NCBI GenBank assembly: GCA_949987705.1
Contig: OX465281.1
Location: 85,898,543 to 85,962,542, forward strand
Source of the DNA: Thereva unica
Taxonomy: Eukaryota > Arthropoda > Insecta > Diptera > Therevidae
Reading direction: 5' to 3'
DNA: 64,000 bases
Within the stretch, counting starts at the first letter, position 1. Every line of letters begins with the position of its first letter. A model generated the notes under the pieces. That model worked only from the letters and a program-made list of their open reading frames with translations, was not told the DNA's origin and did no database searches. Below, one piece after another: positions 29,339 to 40,961 of the stretch. Both the position numbers and the translations under genes were made by a program.

Positions 29339-30122
29339 TTATTCTGCTTCTGCCAAATAATCTCTTAAAATATTTCTTTGCTGAAAAGCTGATTGTGTTG
29401 CGTTGAATCTTGTAAAAATTGGAAGGGGTTGAGCTGTTTTCCTCCACAGTCCTTCGATATTTTCATTTGCATTGTCGGTATAGTTTGGCGGGCAATATTG
29501 ACCGTCATTCATTTTCAAATAGTTATGCAAAACTACAACTGCTTTGACAATCTTCTCCGCATTATTTGGGAACAGGTTTATCGAATTTTGAATAACTCGC
29601 CATCTAGCAGTCATTACTCCGAAAGTGTTTTCAATGGAAACTCTTGCCGATGATAGAGTTTTATTGAATTTCTCCTTACTCCTAATAACATTCCGGCCTG
29701 GATATGGCCTCATTAAGTGTTTTTTTAATGGGAATGCTGAATCTCCCACGAAGTAAAATGGTAGCACAACATTTGAATTCGGAATTACTTTATCTTTCGG
29801 TAAATTTAATGAACCGCTTAATAATTTTGATCCAAAAACGCTATTCGAGAGCACTCCACCGTCGCTTTGACTGCCATAAGCCCCAATATCAACAGCTGTA
29901 AAGCAATAATTACTGTCACAAGCTGCCAGTAAAACAATGCTGTGATATTTTTTGTAGTTGTAATAGACAGAATTTCCATTCGGGGGACATTGTATTCGAA
30001 TGTGCTTCCCGTCAATAGCACCGACGCAATTGGGAAGTCCTGTGGAAATCTCGCGCACAGTAGTATATCCCATGCGAAATGCCCAGGAAAGTGTGCGCCA
30101 AGAAACCCCTTGTGATAGATAT
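29339..30122 (-). CDS. PIF/Harbinger 2 transposase, exon 2
   Basis: Begins at an acceptor (ATTTACAG, 30130-30123). Reads YLSQGVSWRTLSWAFRMG, PNCVGAIDGKH (first Asp), QCPPNGNS, VGDSAFPLKKHLMRPYPG (second Asp) and SIENTFGVMTARWRV (Glu), then VVVLHNYLK, ending at a normal stop. All DDE_Tnp_4 catalytic residues are present and there is no lesion. The acceptor leaves the first base to complete a split codon with exon 1. Together the exons give 343 codons including the stop, a usual size for these transposases. Transcribed away from the nested insertions. Confidence 0.88.
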
Positions 30123-30151
30123 CTGTAAATATTAAATGCTGGTTGAAAGAG

Positions 30152-30155
<4 letters not shown>

Positions 30156-30197
<42 letters not shown>
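30156..30197. repeat. (TA)n tract
   Basis: About 21 TA units at the left edge of the mirror-image transposon. Confidence 0.98.
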
Positions 30198-30200
<3 letters not shown>

Positions 30201-30860
30201 GGCGGGTCAATTTGTATGGATGAAAAAAAATCGACCTTTTACACCCCCTAGTGATATTCTATATGTAATTTTGAGCAACTTTGCCCAAGAAACTATAGTT
30301 CGAAAATCGATTTTGAGCCTCCGGATTTTTAAAAATAGATATTTTTTGTCAATATTTATGATTTAATTTATTTAAGAAGATAAAAATACAAGTTATTTCT
30401 CCAGGCACACGTATTTAGGAGTTTCTGTGGGCGAGCAATCTATTGCTAATGTTTACTTATATTTACTGGTCCCCCTAAAGGGCGCTTTCGTACATTTTAT
30501 CTATATTTCGTAAGTTTTATCACTATTTTTCAAGAATTGTTTTGTTTTGCAAAACCAAATTATTAATGGCCTAAAATAAATGCATGGGTCAAGTATATTA
30601 AAACACGTGCGCTATAGTCGTTTTGGTGTTGCCACGCTACACCTCTTCCAGAAACACATTCATAGTATATAAAAACATAGGCATATTCGAATGCAACGTT
30701 GTATCAAAATTTCAAAGTGATCTGAGATTTTAGATTAAGAACAAACGCACATTTACATTTTTATTATAAATTTATTTTTATTTACAGAATACAGTATAAA
30801 AGTAAATTTAAATTCAAAAAGGAAAACATTTTTTTGCAGTAATAGATAAGAATCGAGGAG

Positions 30861-33167
30861 TTATTTTTGAAAGTCTTGCTTGCTTTCAAGTCGAGATAAT
30901 TTCTTACGGCTTTCTAATGTCACTGCCATTATTCCTTCTCGATTCTTGTCTAAAGCACGTTTAGAAACATTAGCCAGCAATTGTATGTGTCTCTCCGTAC
31001 CTTGGATGTGTAACGGAACTCCTGGGTCAGGCAGCGGTGGCTCGTCGTATTCTAAGTATTGCTCAAAATAATCATGCGGAATCGTTTTTGTAAACGGTGG
31101 CTCAAAAATAATACTGTCGTCATTTAAGTCAATCATATTCGTATAATCTGTGCAATTGAAGTTAATAATAGTTTTTCTATAAACTCTAACTCGCATCGGA
31201 TCGTCCAGTTTATTTCGATAGTGTAAAATTATGTTTATAGCACTGTCGCGTTTGTCTTTTCTGTCATCAAACAACATTGATAACAAAACATTTTCCGAAT
31301 GTGCATAATATGAATTGTCCTTAATTACATTATTTATCACGTCGCGTAAATTTGGCTCTAAAAACTGTGCCCAACGTATGAATTTCGAAAATAATGCGCT
31401 ACCATACACGACAGAGTTATAATACTTAATATTGAAATACATTGGCGTATAAACTTTCATTATGTAGGCTACTAGAGTTTTCAAATTCTTAGATGGCTTA
31501 TTCGTTGTCACATATAACCGTAATACCCTATTGGCCTTGGTGAGCCAGCGAGAATGAGCAATTGGCCCTGGTTTAATGTTAGCCAAATCCTCCGGAATAA
31601 AACCATTAGAAATCGCATTGGCCAACTTGTACAAGTACTTTAAATCCGTAGATAATTCACCTTCATCTTCCATTGCTGGAGGCATATTCTCTAGTTGGAT
31701 TTTTTCAAAATCAGCTACAACCTGTAAAGATTAGATGAATTAAAATACGATTTTATTATTTTAAACACATTATAAATAAGTAATAGAAGTAAAAATGGTA
31801 TGAAAAAAGTTATAACAATTACGTACCGGAAGTTTTTCACAAGTTTCAATTTGTTTGTTTAACGTTCCGGTTGTCGTTCGTGGTCCAGTGGTGGATGATC
31901 TTTCTAACGTGTCAAACAAATGCCGCAGCGGAAGCTCGTTAAAGTGGATAAGGCACACAAACCAATGCAGTGGTCTGTGTAACTGTAGTTCGAATCGTCG
32001 CAATATTCCATTTTTTATACCAGTATTTGGTGGTTCACCATCACAGCATATGCCAATTAATGAATCAAAGGACATTCCTTTGTTGATGAAAAATTCGTTC
32101 AATTTTTTGACCTTAGTTTCCGCATCTTCATTTTCCAATTTTACGTAGCCTATTAATTGGGAATTAGGCTCCTTCAAAACAACTAGATGAGGCTCTTTTA
32201 CCATCGTTTGATGAAATTTTTGATCTATTTTCTCTCTCGTTAAAGAATCATTTTTTCTGCCATCAAACGAAAATGCTATTAAACTGGAAGCGTCATACCG
32301 GTTACGAAGCACTTCTTGTCTACATTTCATTTTTTCTCTACGAACTTTTGCTTTATCCATAATTACAAAATTACCACGGTCATCTCTTACGTTAATGTCT
32401 TCCATAAGACATGTTGCCATAGCTGAAGCTATTCTGTCAGGCACACCAAATCTGTCACAAATCATAGCAAACTTCGAAGCATCGTATCTAGGAGTATAAG
32501 GTCCTCGTTTCGTTGGAGAAAGATCTTCTGCACTATCTTCATCATCAACATGGATATTTGTTCGATCAGGTATGTATGGTTGATCGCTGCTCTCTATAGT
32601 TGCTGCTATTATTGTAGATATAGGTACCTCCTCTACATTTTCTGTCGTATATTCTGGTATCATACATTTTCTGTCATTATGTTGATCTAGCATAAACTCT
32701 TTTAAGTGTTCTGGAATCAAGCCACATGAACATAAATTTGTTTTTAAGTCACATTCACATTTTCCGATATAAAATAATTCGTTTGTGGATTGTACGAATG
32801 CTCTAAATGATCTGCCTTTCGTTCTGTTCTTATCCGCGGTTTGATATCTGTCAAGCAAAGTATTCAATTTTCTACCAATACTGGTTTTGGCAATAGTTCT
32901 AATATTCAGTTTACCCCAAATTTCAAGCAATTTATCTACTACATAAGGAGTTAAAGTCTTATACGAGAACATTTTACTTTGAACTTTAGCACGATCGCCC
33001 AGCAAGAAATAATATCTTAAGATATCCACTTTATTTGGCAGATTCACACCACTTAATTCACTAGACACACCAAAAGCACTAATATCTTGAGAAGGCATAT
33101 GTGTCAAACAACTTCCGGAGCTTGTTGATGCTATTTGGTCTTGCGAAGTAGACGGCACTGGATCCAT
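30861..33167 (-). CDS. Transposase-like protein of unassigned superfamily, left copy (two exons)
   Basis: Exon 1 33167-31827, intron 31826-31722 (GTACGT...TTTACAG, 105 bp, phase 0), exon 2 31721-30861; 733 residues. Cys cluster CECDLKTNLCSC near 135. The pattern is FSFDGRKND (Asp, about 300), GICCDGEPPNTG (Asp, about 385), VCLIHFNELPLRHLF (C/H, about 415), HSRWLTKANRVLRLYV and TERHIQLLAN (Glu, about 675-690). That Asp-Asp-(C/H)-helical insert-Glu order recalls hAT-type RNase H transposases. I know similar uncharacterised proteins from arthropods but cannot name the superfamily. Intact reading. Confidence 0.7.
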
Positions 33168-33932
33168 AGTATATTAGGTTCTAAATGTTCTTATATACAC
33201 AAATCAAATAAAAAATACTTATAAAAATAAGAAATACAAAAATTACTTTTACTTTTTTCACAATAGATTCGTTAACTCACGGCGATGCCTAGGAGCGAAC
33301 TGAACTTTCAGGTTCCTATATCTATTTCCTAACATTCCTTACAAATCGTAATTTCGCGGAACTCCTAATAACCTATTTTACTATCTTACTTTTATTGTCC
33401 TGCTTTGATTTTCCATCGGCTATTTCTGTGGAGTATATTTATGTTTATTACATGTGTCGCCTACTTTTTACTCTTTCATACAATTTATTACCCGTAATTA
33501 TTGCTATATTTCGTACCTACTTATATGTAGGTAATTCTTCTGAAAGGCCCTTTTATTAACCGCCGCAAAACAATATTGAGACAATATTGCTTCCTGTGAA
33601 CTAGGGGTGGGATTTCCCTGTTTTTGTTCACTATATTGTTTGTTTTATTTTTTTCCACTTGGACTTGCATTGTTTTACACCTATACGAATTTTAATACTT
33701 TCTCTTCTTATTAACTTTAGATTTATGTAATTTTCTTTATTATTATTAATTTTAAATTTATTGAAATTAGTAATGTTTTAATTGAGACCTGCCTTTTAAT
33801 GGTTTATAATTTGTTTAACTAGAGAATGAGTATATTTATATTGTTTACACTTCATTGAAATGGCGCTAAAACAAGAATGAACCACTCCATGAAACATAAG
33901 CCATTTATAATTTGGGGTTGCTATAATATTTT

Positions 33933-35379
33933 GACATGAATATGTCTTATCCCTGGAGTCTATTTGAAAGAATGTGCGGAGACGAAAATCGTTACCATGA
34001 CTCATTATTGTTTAGCATTCTTTTAGGATAAATTTTTGTTTTTTTGCTGTTTTTGTTGTTTTTGCTGTTTTTGTTGTTTTTATTGGTTTGGTCGTTTTTG
34101 TTGATTTTGCTGTTTTTGTTGCTTTTGCTGTTTTTGTTGTTTTTGCTGTTTTTGTTGGTTTGGTTGTTTTTGTTGTTTTTGCTGTTTTTGTTGTTTTTGT
34201 TGTTTTTGTTGTTTTTATTGCTTTTGCTGTTTTTGTTGTTTTTGTTGTTTTTGCTGTTTTTGTTGCTTTTGATGTTTTTGTTTTTTTGCTGTTTTTGTTG
34301 TTTTTGTTGTTTTTGCTGTTTTTGCTGCTTTTGCTGTTTTTGTTGTTTTTGTTGTTTTTGTTGCTTTTGCTGTTTTTGTTGTTTTTGTTGTTTTTGTTGG
34401 TTTTGTGTTATTTGTTGTTTTTGCTGTTTTCGTTGTTTTTGTTGTTTTTGCTGTTTTTGTTGGTTTGGTTGTTTTTGTTGTTTTTGCTGTTTTTGTTGGT
34501 TTGGTTGTTTTTGTTGTTTTTGCTGTTTTTGTTGTTTTTGTTGTTTTTGTTGTTTTTGCTGTTTTTGTTGTTTTTGTTGCTTTTGCTGTTTTTGTTGTTT
34601 TTGATGTTTTTGCTGTTTTTTGTTGTTTTTGTTTCTTTTGCTGTTTTTGTTTTTTGCTGTTTTTGCTGTTTTTTTGTTTTTGCTGTTTTTGTTGTTTTTG
34701 TTACTTTTGCTGTTTTTGTTGTTTTTGTTGTTTTTGTTGCTTTTGCTGTTTTTGTTGTTTTTGTTGTTTTTGCTGTTTTTGTTGTTTTTGCTGTTTTTGC
34801 TGTTTTTGCTGTTTTTGTTGGTTTTGTGTTATTTGTTGTTTTCGTTGTTTTTGTTGTTTTTGCTGTTTTTGTTGGTTTGGTTGTTTTTGTTTTTGCTGTT
34901 TTTGTTGGTTTGGTTGTTTTTGTTTTTGCTGTTTTTGTTGGTTTTGTTGTTTTTGTTGTTTTTGCTGTTTTTGTTGGTTTTGTTGTTTTTGTTGTTTTTG
35001 CTGTTTTTGTTGGTTTTGTTGTTTTGTTCTTTTTGTTGATTTTGTTGTTTTTGTTGTTTTTGTTGTTTTTGCTGTTTTTGTTGGTTTTGTTGTTTTTGCT
35101 GTTTTTGTTGTTTTTGGTGTTTTTGTTGTTTTTGTTGTTTTTGTTGTTTTTGCTGTTTTTTTTGTTTTTGCTGTTTTGCTGTTTTTGTTGTTTTTGCTGT
35201 TTTTGTGGTTTTTGCTGTTTTTGTTGTTTTGCTGTTTTGTTGTTTTTGTTGTTTTTGCTGTTTTTGTTGTTTTTGTTGTTTTTGCTGTTTTTGTTTTTGT
35301 TTTTGACATGAATATGTCTTATCCTTGGGGTCTATTCATGTCTACTGTGCCATCGAGAAGCCATGGCACTTTTTTTTTT
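33933..35379 (+). repeat. 1.45-kb G/T-only minisatellite element, copy 1
   Basis: Left end GACATGAATATGTCTTATCC (33933) and a near-identical sequence at the right (about 35305) flank about 1.27 kb of TTTTTGTTG/TTTTTGCTG 9-mers. The right end continues to an ACTTTTTTTTT tract. It lies at the centre of the mirror-image element. Long Leu/Phe or Lys/Gln readings in it are repeat artefacts. Confidence 0.9.
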
Positions 35380-35660
35380 CTTGAAAAATAGTGATAAAAC
35401 ATACGAAATATGGATAAAATGTACGAAAGCGTCATCTAGCGGCACTGGTAAATAAAAATAAACATCAGAAATAAATTCCTTGACCCAAAAAACCCCTATA
35501 TATGTGTACTTGGAGAAAAAAACTTGTATTTTTATCTTTTTAAATTAATTAAATCATAAAAATACCTATTCTGATGTTTATTTTTATTTACCAGTGCCGC
35601 TAGATGACGCTTTCGTACATTTTATCCATATTTCTTATGTTTTATCACTATTTTTCAAGA
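35380..35660. mobile_element. Short palindromic derivative at the centre of the mirror-image element
   Basis: Arms of about 90 bp (35380-35469 and 35570-35660) around 100 bp. The spacer sequence AATTAATTAAATCATAAAAA also occurs at the outer end of the large element (about 38690), and the arm TTTCGTACATTTTATC also lies near 30490. Probably a deletion derivative of the same family. Confidence 0.65.
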
Positions 35661-36426
35661 AAAAATATTATAGCAACCCCAAATTATAAATGGCTTATGT
35701 TTCATGGAGTGGTTCATTCTTGTTTTAGCGCCATTTCAATGAAGTGTAAACAATATAAATATACTCATTCTCTAGTTAAACAAATTATAAACCATTAAAA
35801 GGCAGGTCTCAATTAAAACATTACTAATTTCAATAAATTTAAAATTAATAATAATAAAGAAAATTACATAAATCTAAAGTTAATAAGAAGAGAAAGTATT
35901 AAAATTCGTATAGGTGTAAAACAATGCAAGTCCAAGTGGAAAAAAATCAAACAAACAATATAGTGAACAAAAACAGGGAAATCCCACCCCTAGTTCACAG
36001 GAAGCAATATTGAGACAATCATGTTTTGCGGCGGTTAATAAAAGGGCCTTTCAGAAGAATTACCTACATATAAGTAGGTACGAAATATAGCAATAATTAC
36101 GGGTAATAAATTGTATGAAAGAGTAAAAAGTAGGCGACACATGTAATAAACATAAATATACTCCACAGAAATAGCCGATGGAAAATCAAAGCAGGACAAT
36201 AAAAGTAAGATAGTAAAATAGGTTATTAGGAGTTCCGCGAAATTACGATTTGTAAGGAATGTTAGGAAATAGATATAGGAACCTGAAAGTTCAGTTCGCT
36301 CCTAGGCATCGCCGTGAGTTAACGAATCTATTGTGAAAAAAGTAAAAGTAATTTTTGTATTTCTTATTTTTATAAGTATTTTTTATTTGATTTGTGTATA
36401 TAAGAACATTTAGAACCTAATATACT

Positions 36427-38688
36427 ATGGATCCAGTGCCGTCTACTTCGCAAGAAAAAATAGCATCAACAAGCTCCGGAAGTTGTTTGACACATATGCC
36501 TTCTCAAGATATTAGTGCTTTTGGTGTGTCTAGTGAATTAAGTGGTGTGAATCTGCCAAATAAAGTGGATATCTTAAGATATTATTTCTTGCTGGGCGAT
36601 CGTGATAAAGTTCAAAGTAAAATGTTCTCGTATAAGACTTTAACTCCTTATGTAGTAGATAAATTGCTTGAAATTTGGGGTAAACTGAATATTAGAACTA
36701 TTGCCAAAACCAGTATTGGTAGAAAATTGAATACTTTGCTTGACAGATATCAAACCGCGGATAAGAACAGAACGAAAGGCAGATCATTTAGAGCATTCGT
36801 ACAATCCACAAACGAATTATTTTATATCGGAAAATGTGAATGTGACTTAAAAACAAATTTATGTTCATGTGGCTTGATTCCAGAACACTTAAAAGAGTTT
36901 ATGCTAGATCAACATAATGACAGAAAATGTATGATACCAGAATATACGACAGAAAATGTAGAGGAGGTACCTATATCTACAATAATAGCAGCAACTATAG
37001 AGAGCAGCGATCAACCATACATACCTGATCGAACAAATATCCATGTTGATGATGAAGATAGTGCAGAAGATCTTTCTCCAACGAAACGAGGACCTTATAC
37101 TCCTAGATACGATGCTTCGAAGTTTGCTATGATTTGTGACAGATTTGGTGTGCCTGACAGAATAGCTTCAGCTATGGCAACATGTCTTATGGAAGACATT
37201 AACGTAAGAGATGACCGTGGTAATTTTGTAATTATGGATAAAGCAAAAGTTCGTAGAGAAAAAATGAAATGTAGACAAGAAGTGCTTCGTAACCGGTATG
37301 ACGCTTCCAGTTTAATAGCATTTTCGTTTGATGGCAGAAAAAATGATTCTTTAACGAGAGAGAAAATAGATCAAAAATTTCATCAAACGATGGTAAAAGA
37401 GCCTCATCTAGTTGTTTTGAAGGAGCCTAATTCCCAATTAATAGGCTACGTAAAATTGGAAAATGAAGATGCGGAAACTAAGGTCAAAAAATTGAACGAA
37501 TTTTTCATCAACAAAGGAATGTCCTTTGATTCATTAATTGGCATATGCTGTGATGGTGAACCACCAAATACTGGTATAAAAAATGGAATATTGCGACGAT
37601 TCGAACTACAGTTACACAGACCACTGCATTGGTTTGTGTGCCTTATCCACTTTAACGAGTTTCCGCTGCGGCATTTGTTTGACACGTTAGAAAGATCATC
37701 CACCACTGGACCACGAACGACAACCGGAACGTTAAACAAACAAATTGAAACTTGTGAAAAACTTCCGGTACGTAATTGTTATAACTTTTTTCATACCATT
37801 TTTACTTCTATTACTTATTTATAATGTGTTTAAAATAATAAAATCGTATTTTAATTCATCTAATCTTTACAGGTTGTAGCTGATTTTGAAAAAATCCAAC
37901 TAGAGAATATGCCTCCAGCAATGGAAGAAAAAGGTGAATTATCTACGGATTTAAAGTACTTGTACAAGTTGGCCAATGCGATTTCTAATGGTTTTATTCC
38001 GGAGGATTTGGCTAACATTAAACCAGGGCCAATTGCTCATTCTCGCTGGCTCACCAAGGCCAATAGGGTATTACGGTTATATGTGACAACGAATAAGCCA
38101 TCTAAGAATTTGAAAACTCTAGTAGCCTACATAATGAAAGTTTATACGCCAATGTATTTCAATATTAAGTATTATAACTCTGTCGTGTATGGTAGCGCAT
38201 TATTTTCGAAATTCATACGTTGGGCACAGTTTTTAGAGCCAAATTTACGCGACGTGATAAATAATGTAATTAAGGACAATTCATATTATGCACATTCGGA
38301 AAATGTTTTGTTATCAATGTTGTTTGATGACAGAAAAGACAAACGCGACAGTGCTATAAACATAATTTTACACTATCGAAATAAACTGGACGATCCGATG
38401 CGAGTTAGAGTTTATAGAAAAACTATTATTAACTTCAATTGCACAGATTATACGAATATGATTGACTTAAATGACGACAGTATTATTTTTGAGCCACCGT
38501 TTACAAAAACGATTCCGCATGATTATTTTGAGCAATACTTAGAATACGACGAGCCACCGCTGTCTGACCCAGGAATTCCGTTACACATCCAATGTACGGA
38601 GAGACACATACAATTGCTGGCTAATGTTTCTAAACGTTCTTTAGACAAGAATCGAGAAGGAATAATGGCAGTGACATTATCTTTTTAA
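36427..38688 (+). CDS. Transposase-like protein, right copy (two exons, shortened C-terminus)
   Basis: Exon 1 36427-37767, intron 37768-37872, exon 2 37873-38688; 718 residues. Differs from the left copy by only a few residues in exon 1 (for example DQ to EK near position 10, Ala to Asp in GDRxKVQ, Leu to Phe in FNExPLRH). Its last residues are replaced: a deletion of about 430-540 bp relative to the left arm joins VTL to a Ser-Phe and stop. The Asp, Asp and Glu motifs are all kept. Same two-exon structure and splice sites as the left copy. Confidence 0.7.
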
Positions 38689-38836
38689 ATTAATTAAATC
38701 ATAAAAATACCTATTTTTAAAAATCCGGAGGCTCAAATTCAACTTTCGAACTATGGTTTCTTGGGCAAAGTTGCTCAAAATTACCCATAGAATATCACTA
38801 GGGGGTGTAAAAGGTCGATTAAAAATTTGACCCGCC

Positions 38837-38839
<3 letters not shown>

Positions 38840-38905
<66 letters not shown>
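38840..38905. repeat. (TA)n tract
   Basis: About 33 TA units joining two elements. Confidence 0.98.
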
Positions 38906-38908
<3 letters not shown>

Positions 38909-39567
38909 GGTGGCCCTTATTTGCAAAAGTGCTTCAATTTTGGGTCTCACCCCTTAGAAATATGCGAATAGGCAAAAAACTAAGAAATTTAAAATTTTAG
39001 GCAAATCGGAAAAGATTTAGAGGTCGCTCATGGCGAACGAAATCTTAAAAAATTATGATTTTTTACCTTTTTCCACTTTGTTCAACCCTAATTACCATTT
39101 TATCAGCCCTGAAAGGGTCAATCAATATTTTTTATCCATTCTACAGATTGATACCTTTCTAAAATGATCAAAATCATAAAGATCAGTTTACAAATAATAA
39201 AGCTATGAAATAAAAAGCACAGTGAAGTCTTTATAAGGACATAAAAAAAAAAAACTATCAGTTCAAAGAGAAACTGTACTAGGGTCCACTAATCACCGCA
39301 ACCTTCGCATAAAGCGTTGTGCTTTTCTGTTCATCTTTGACTCTGCAAAGTTACGTGTCCGATCAGTGATCCACACTGAACAAATATACTACACGGGAGT
39401 CTATTCCATCCATCCGTGTTATGAAAAAAACGGGTTTTCATTATTTTTCATATATATGTATTTAACAATAATATCATTTCAAACAGCAATATAACTTTTG
39501 TATAACTGTTATTACATAATATTGTTTAACATAACTGGTAAATGTTTTAAAAATTTATGAAGTTTGA

Positions 39568-39775
39568 AAATGCATCTGTCAAACATCATTCGCTTTGACT
39601 GCATTCGAAAATTTACCAGCTGCTCAGAATTGGCAGCACATCATTCCAAAAATCAAGCCGCTGCAGCCGAGAATATATGCCCTGCAGCCGATACTGCAAT
39701 TCTGCTTATTCTGCGTAGCTGGCTAATTTTCGAATGCAGCCAAAGCGAATGATGTGTGACAGATGCATTTTCATT
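39568..39775. mobile_element. Foldback MITE, about 205 bp
   Basis: Inverted arms of about 55 bp: AATGCATCTGTCAAACATCA on the left, GATGTGTGACAGATGCATTTT-like on the right. The centre is GCAG/CTGC-rich. Confidence 0.7.
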
Positions 39776-40961
39776 AGCTCTGACTGCGCTCATATAACAG
39801 GAAAAGTTGAAGTGGATAGGTTACCTACCTTTTTACGTTAGTGATATAAATGGTGAGCAATTACTTGGTGTTCCAAAATTATCATCTTCAACAGGAATAG
39901 AAATAGCTGATGCTATTTATGAATTATTAATAGATTGGAATGTGGATGAAAATATTGTTGTTTTTGTTTTGATATCACTGGGTCAAATACTGGAAAACTA
40001 AATGGAGTGTGCACGTTATTAGAACAAAAATTGTAAAATCTTTACTGTATTTACCATGTCGCCATCATATTATGAACTAGTCCTGCGAGGTGTGTTTGAA
40101 ATAGAATTTCCTGGTACCTATGGTAAAGGTGTTCCTTTATTCAAGAGATTGGAATTATATTGGAACGACATAAGCAAAAATGAGTATAAAACATTGCTAG
40201 AAAATGCCAAATTGAAAGAAATTCTAATTGAAAGATGAGTTCACAGATTTTTGCAACGAACAATTAAAGAAACTAATTTGCAGAGATGACAATCGATAAT
40301 TATTAGAGTTAACCACAATTGCTTCGGGCTCATGCTCTAATAGTCAAATTTCGTTCTCCAGGTCCAATGCATCATGCTCGTTGGATCTCAAAAGCACTAT
40401 ATTGTATAAAAATATATTAATTCAGAGATGAGTTTAAATTAACTGTTTTAGAAGAGGAGAATAAAAAGCTAATGTTTGTGCTTTTATCATTCGCTTTTAC
40501 GTGAGGGCTTGGTTTAAATGTCCCGTAGCGCCAGCAGCAGCATACCAGGACTATTGCTTCTTACAAAATATGTAGGAATATTGAAATGTTAATTTTCACA
40601 AATTGCTATTAAGAAAATGAATTTGTGGTATTTAGCAGACGAAAGCGTTGGTGTAGCATTTTTCGATGAAAATATTCCATTGGAAATCAAACATAAAATG
40701 AGTAACAGATTAAAGCATTTTATTACCACTGATGAAAAAAAGGAAGATCATGATGTCTATGCAGATATGATGTTGAGCCAGATAAAATATCTAGGGAATT
40801 AGTTAAACGTATTCCAATAAAACTTGAAGAAATTCAGGAATTTATAAGAAACCCGTAAAATACTCAATCACTACGATGAACACATTCGATTTTTTTCAAC
40901 GGTTTAACATTTCAACGGACTTCCTATTTCTCCCACCAGATAAATGGAGTTATAATATTAA

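Larger units (their letters stand above)
30198..38839. mobile_element. 8.6-kb mirror-image DNA transposon with two divergent gene copies
   Basis: Outer ends are inverted repeats: TTAGGGCGGGTCAA at 30197 and TTGACCCGCCCTAA ending 38840, continuing for over 150 bases (GACCTTTTACACCCCCTAG, then CCGGA near 30325). Both are flanked by (TA)n. Inside, arms of about 3.0 kb are inverted copies with a 1.7-kb unlike centre. Each arm holds a two-exon transposase-like gene pointing outward. Confidence 0.88.

Noticed and set aside
34020..35310. CRISPR-like array
   Set aside because: Units are a 9-bp minisatellite with no spacers, in an animal genome.
34044..35391. Long open frames of Leu/Phe/Cys or Lys/Gln/Thr in the G/T arrays (also 41290-42643)
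   Set aside because: They follow directly from a 9-bp repeat free of stop codons; no start context, domain or composition of a real protein.
38901..38915. TTAGGG at element ends as telomere-like sequence
   Set aside because: Single occurrences that are part of the transposon termini, not tandem telomere repeats.
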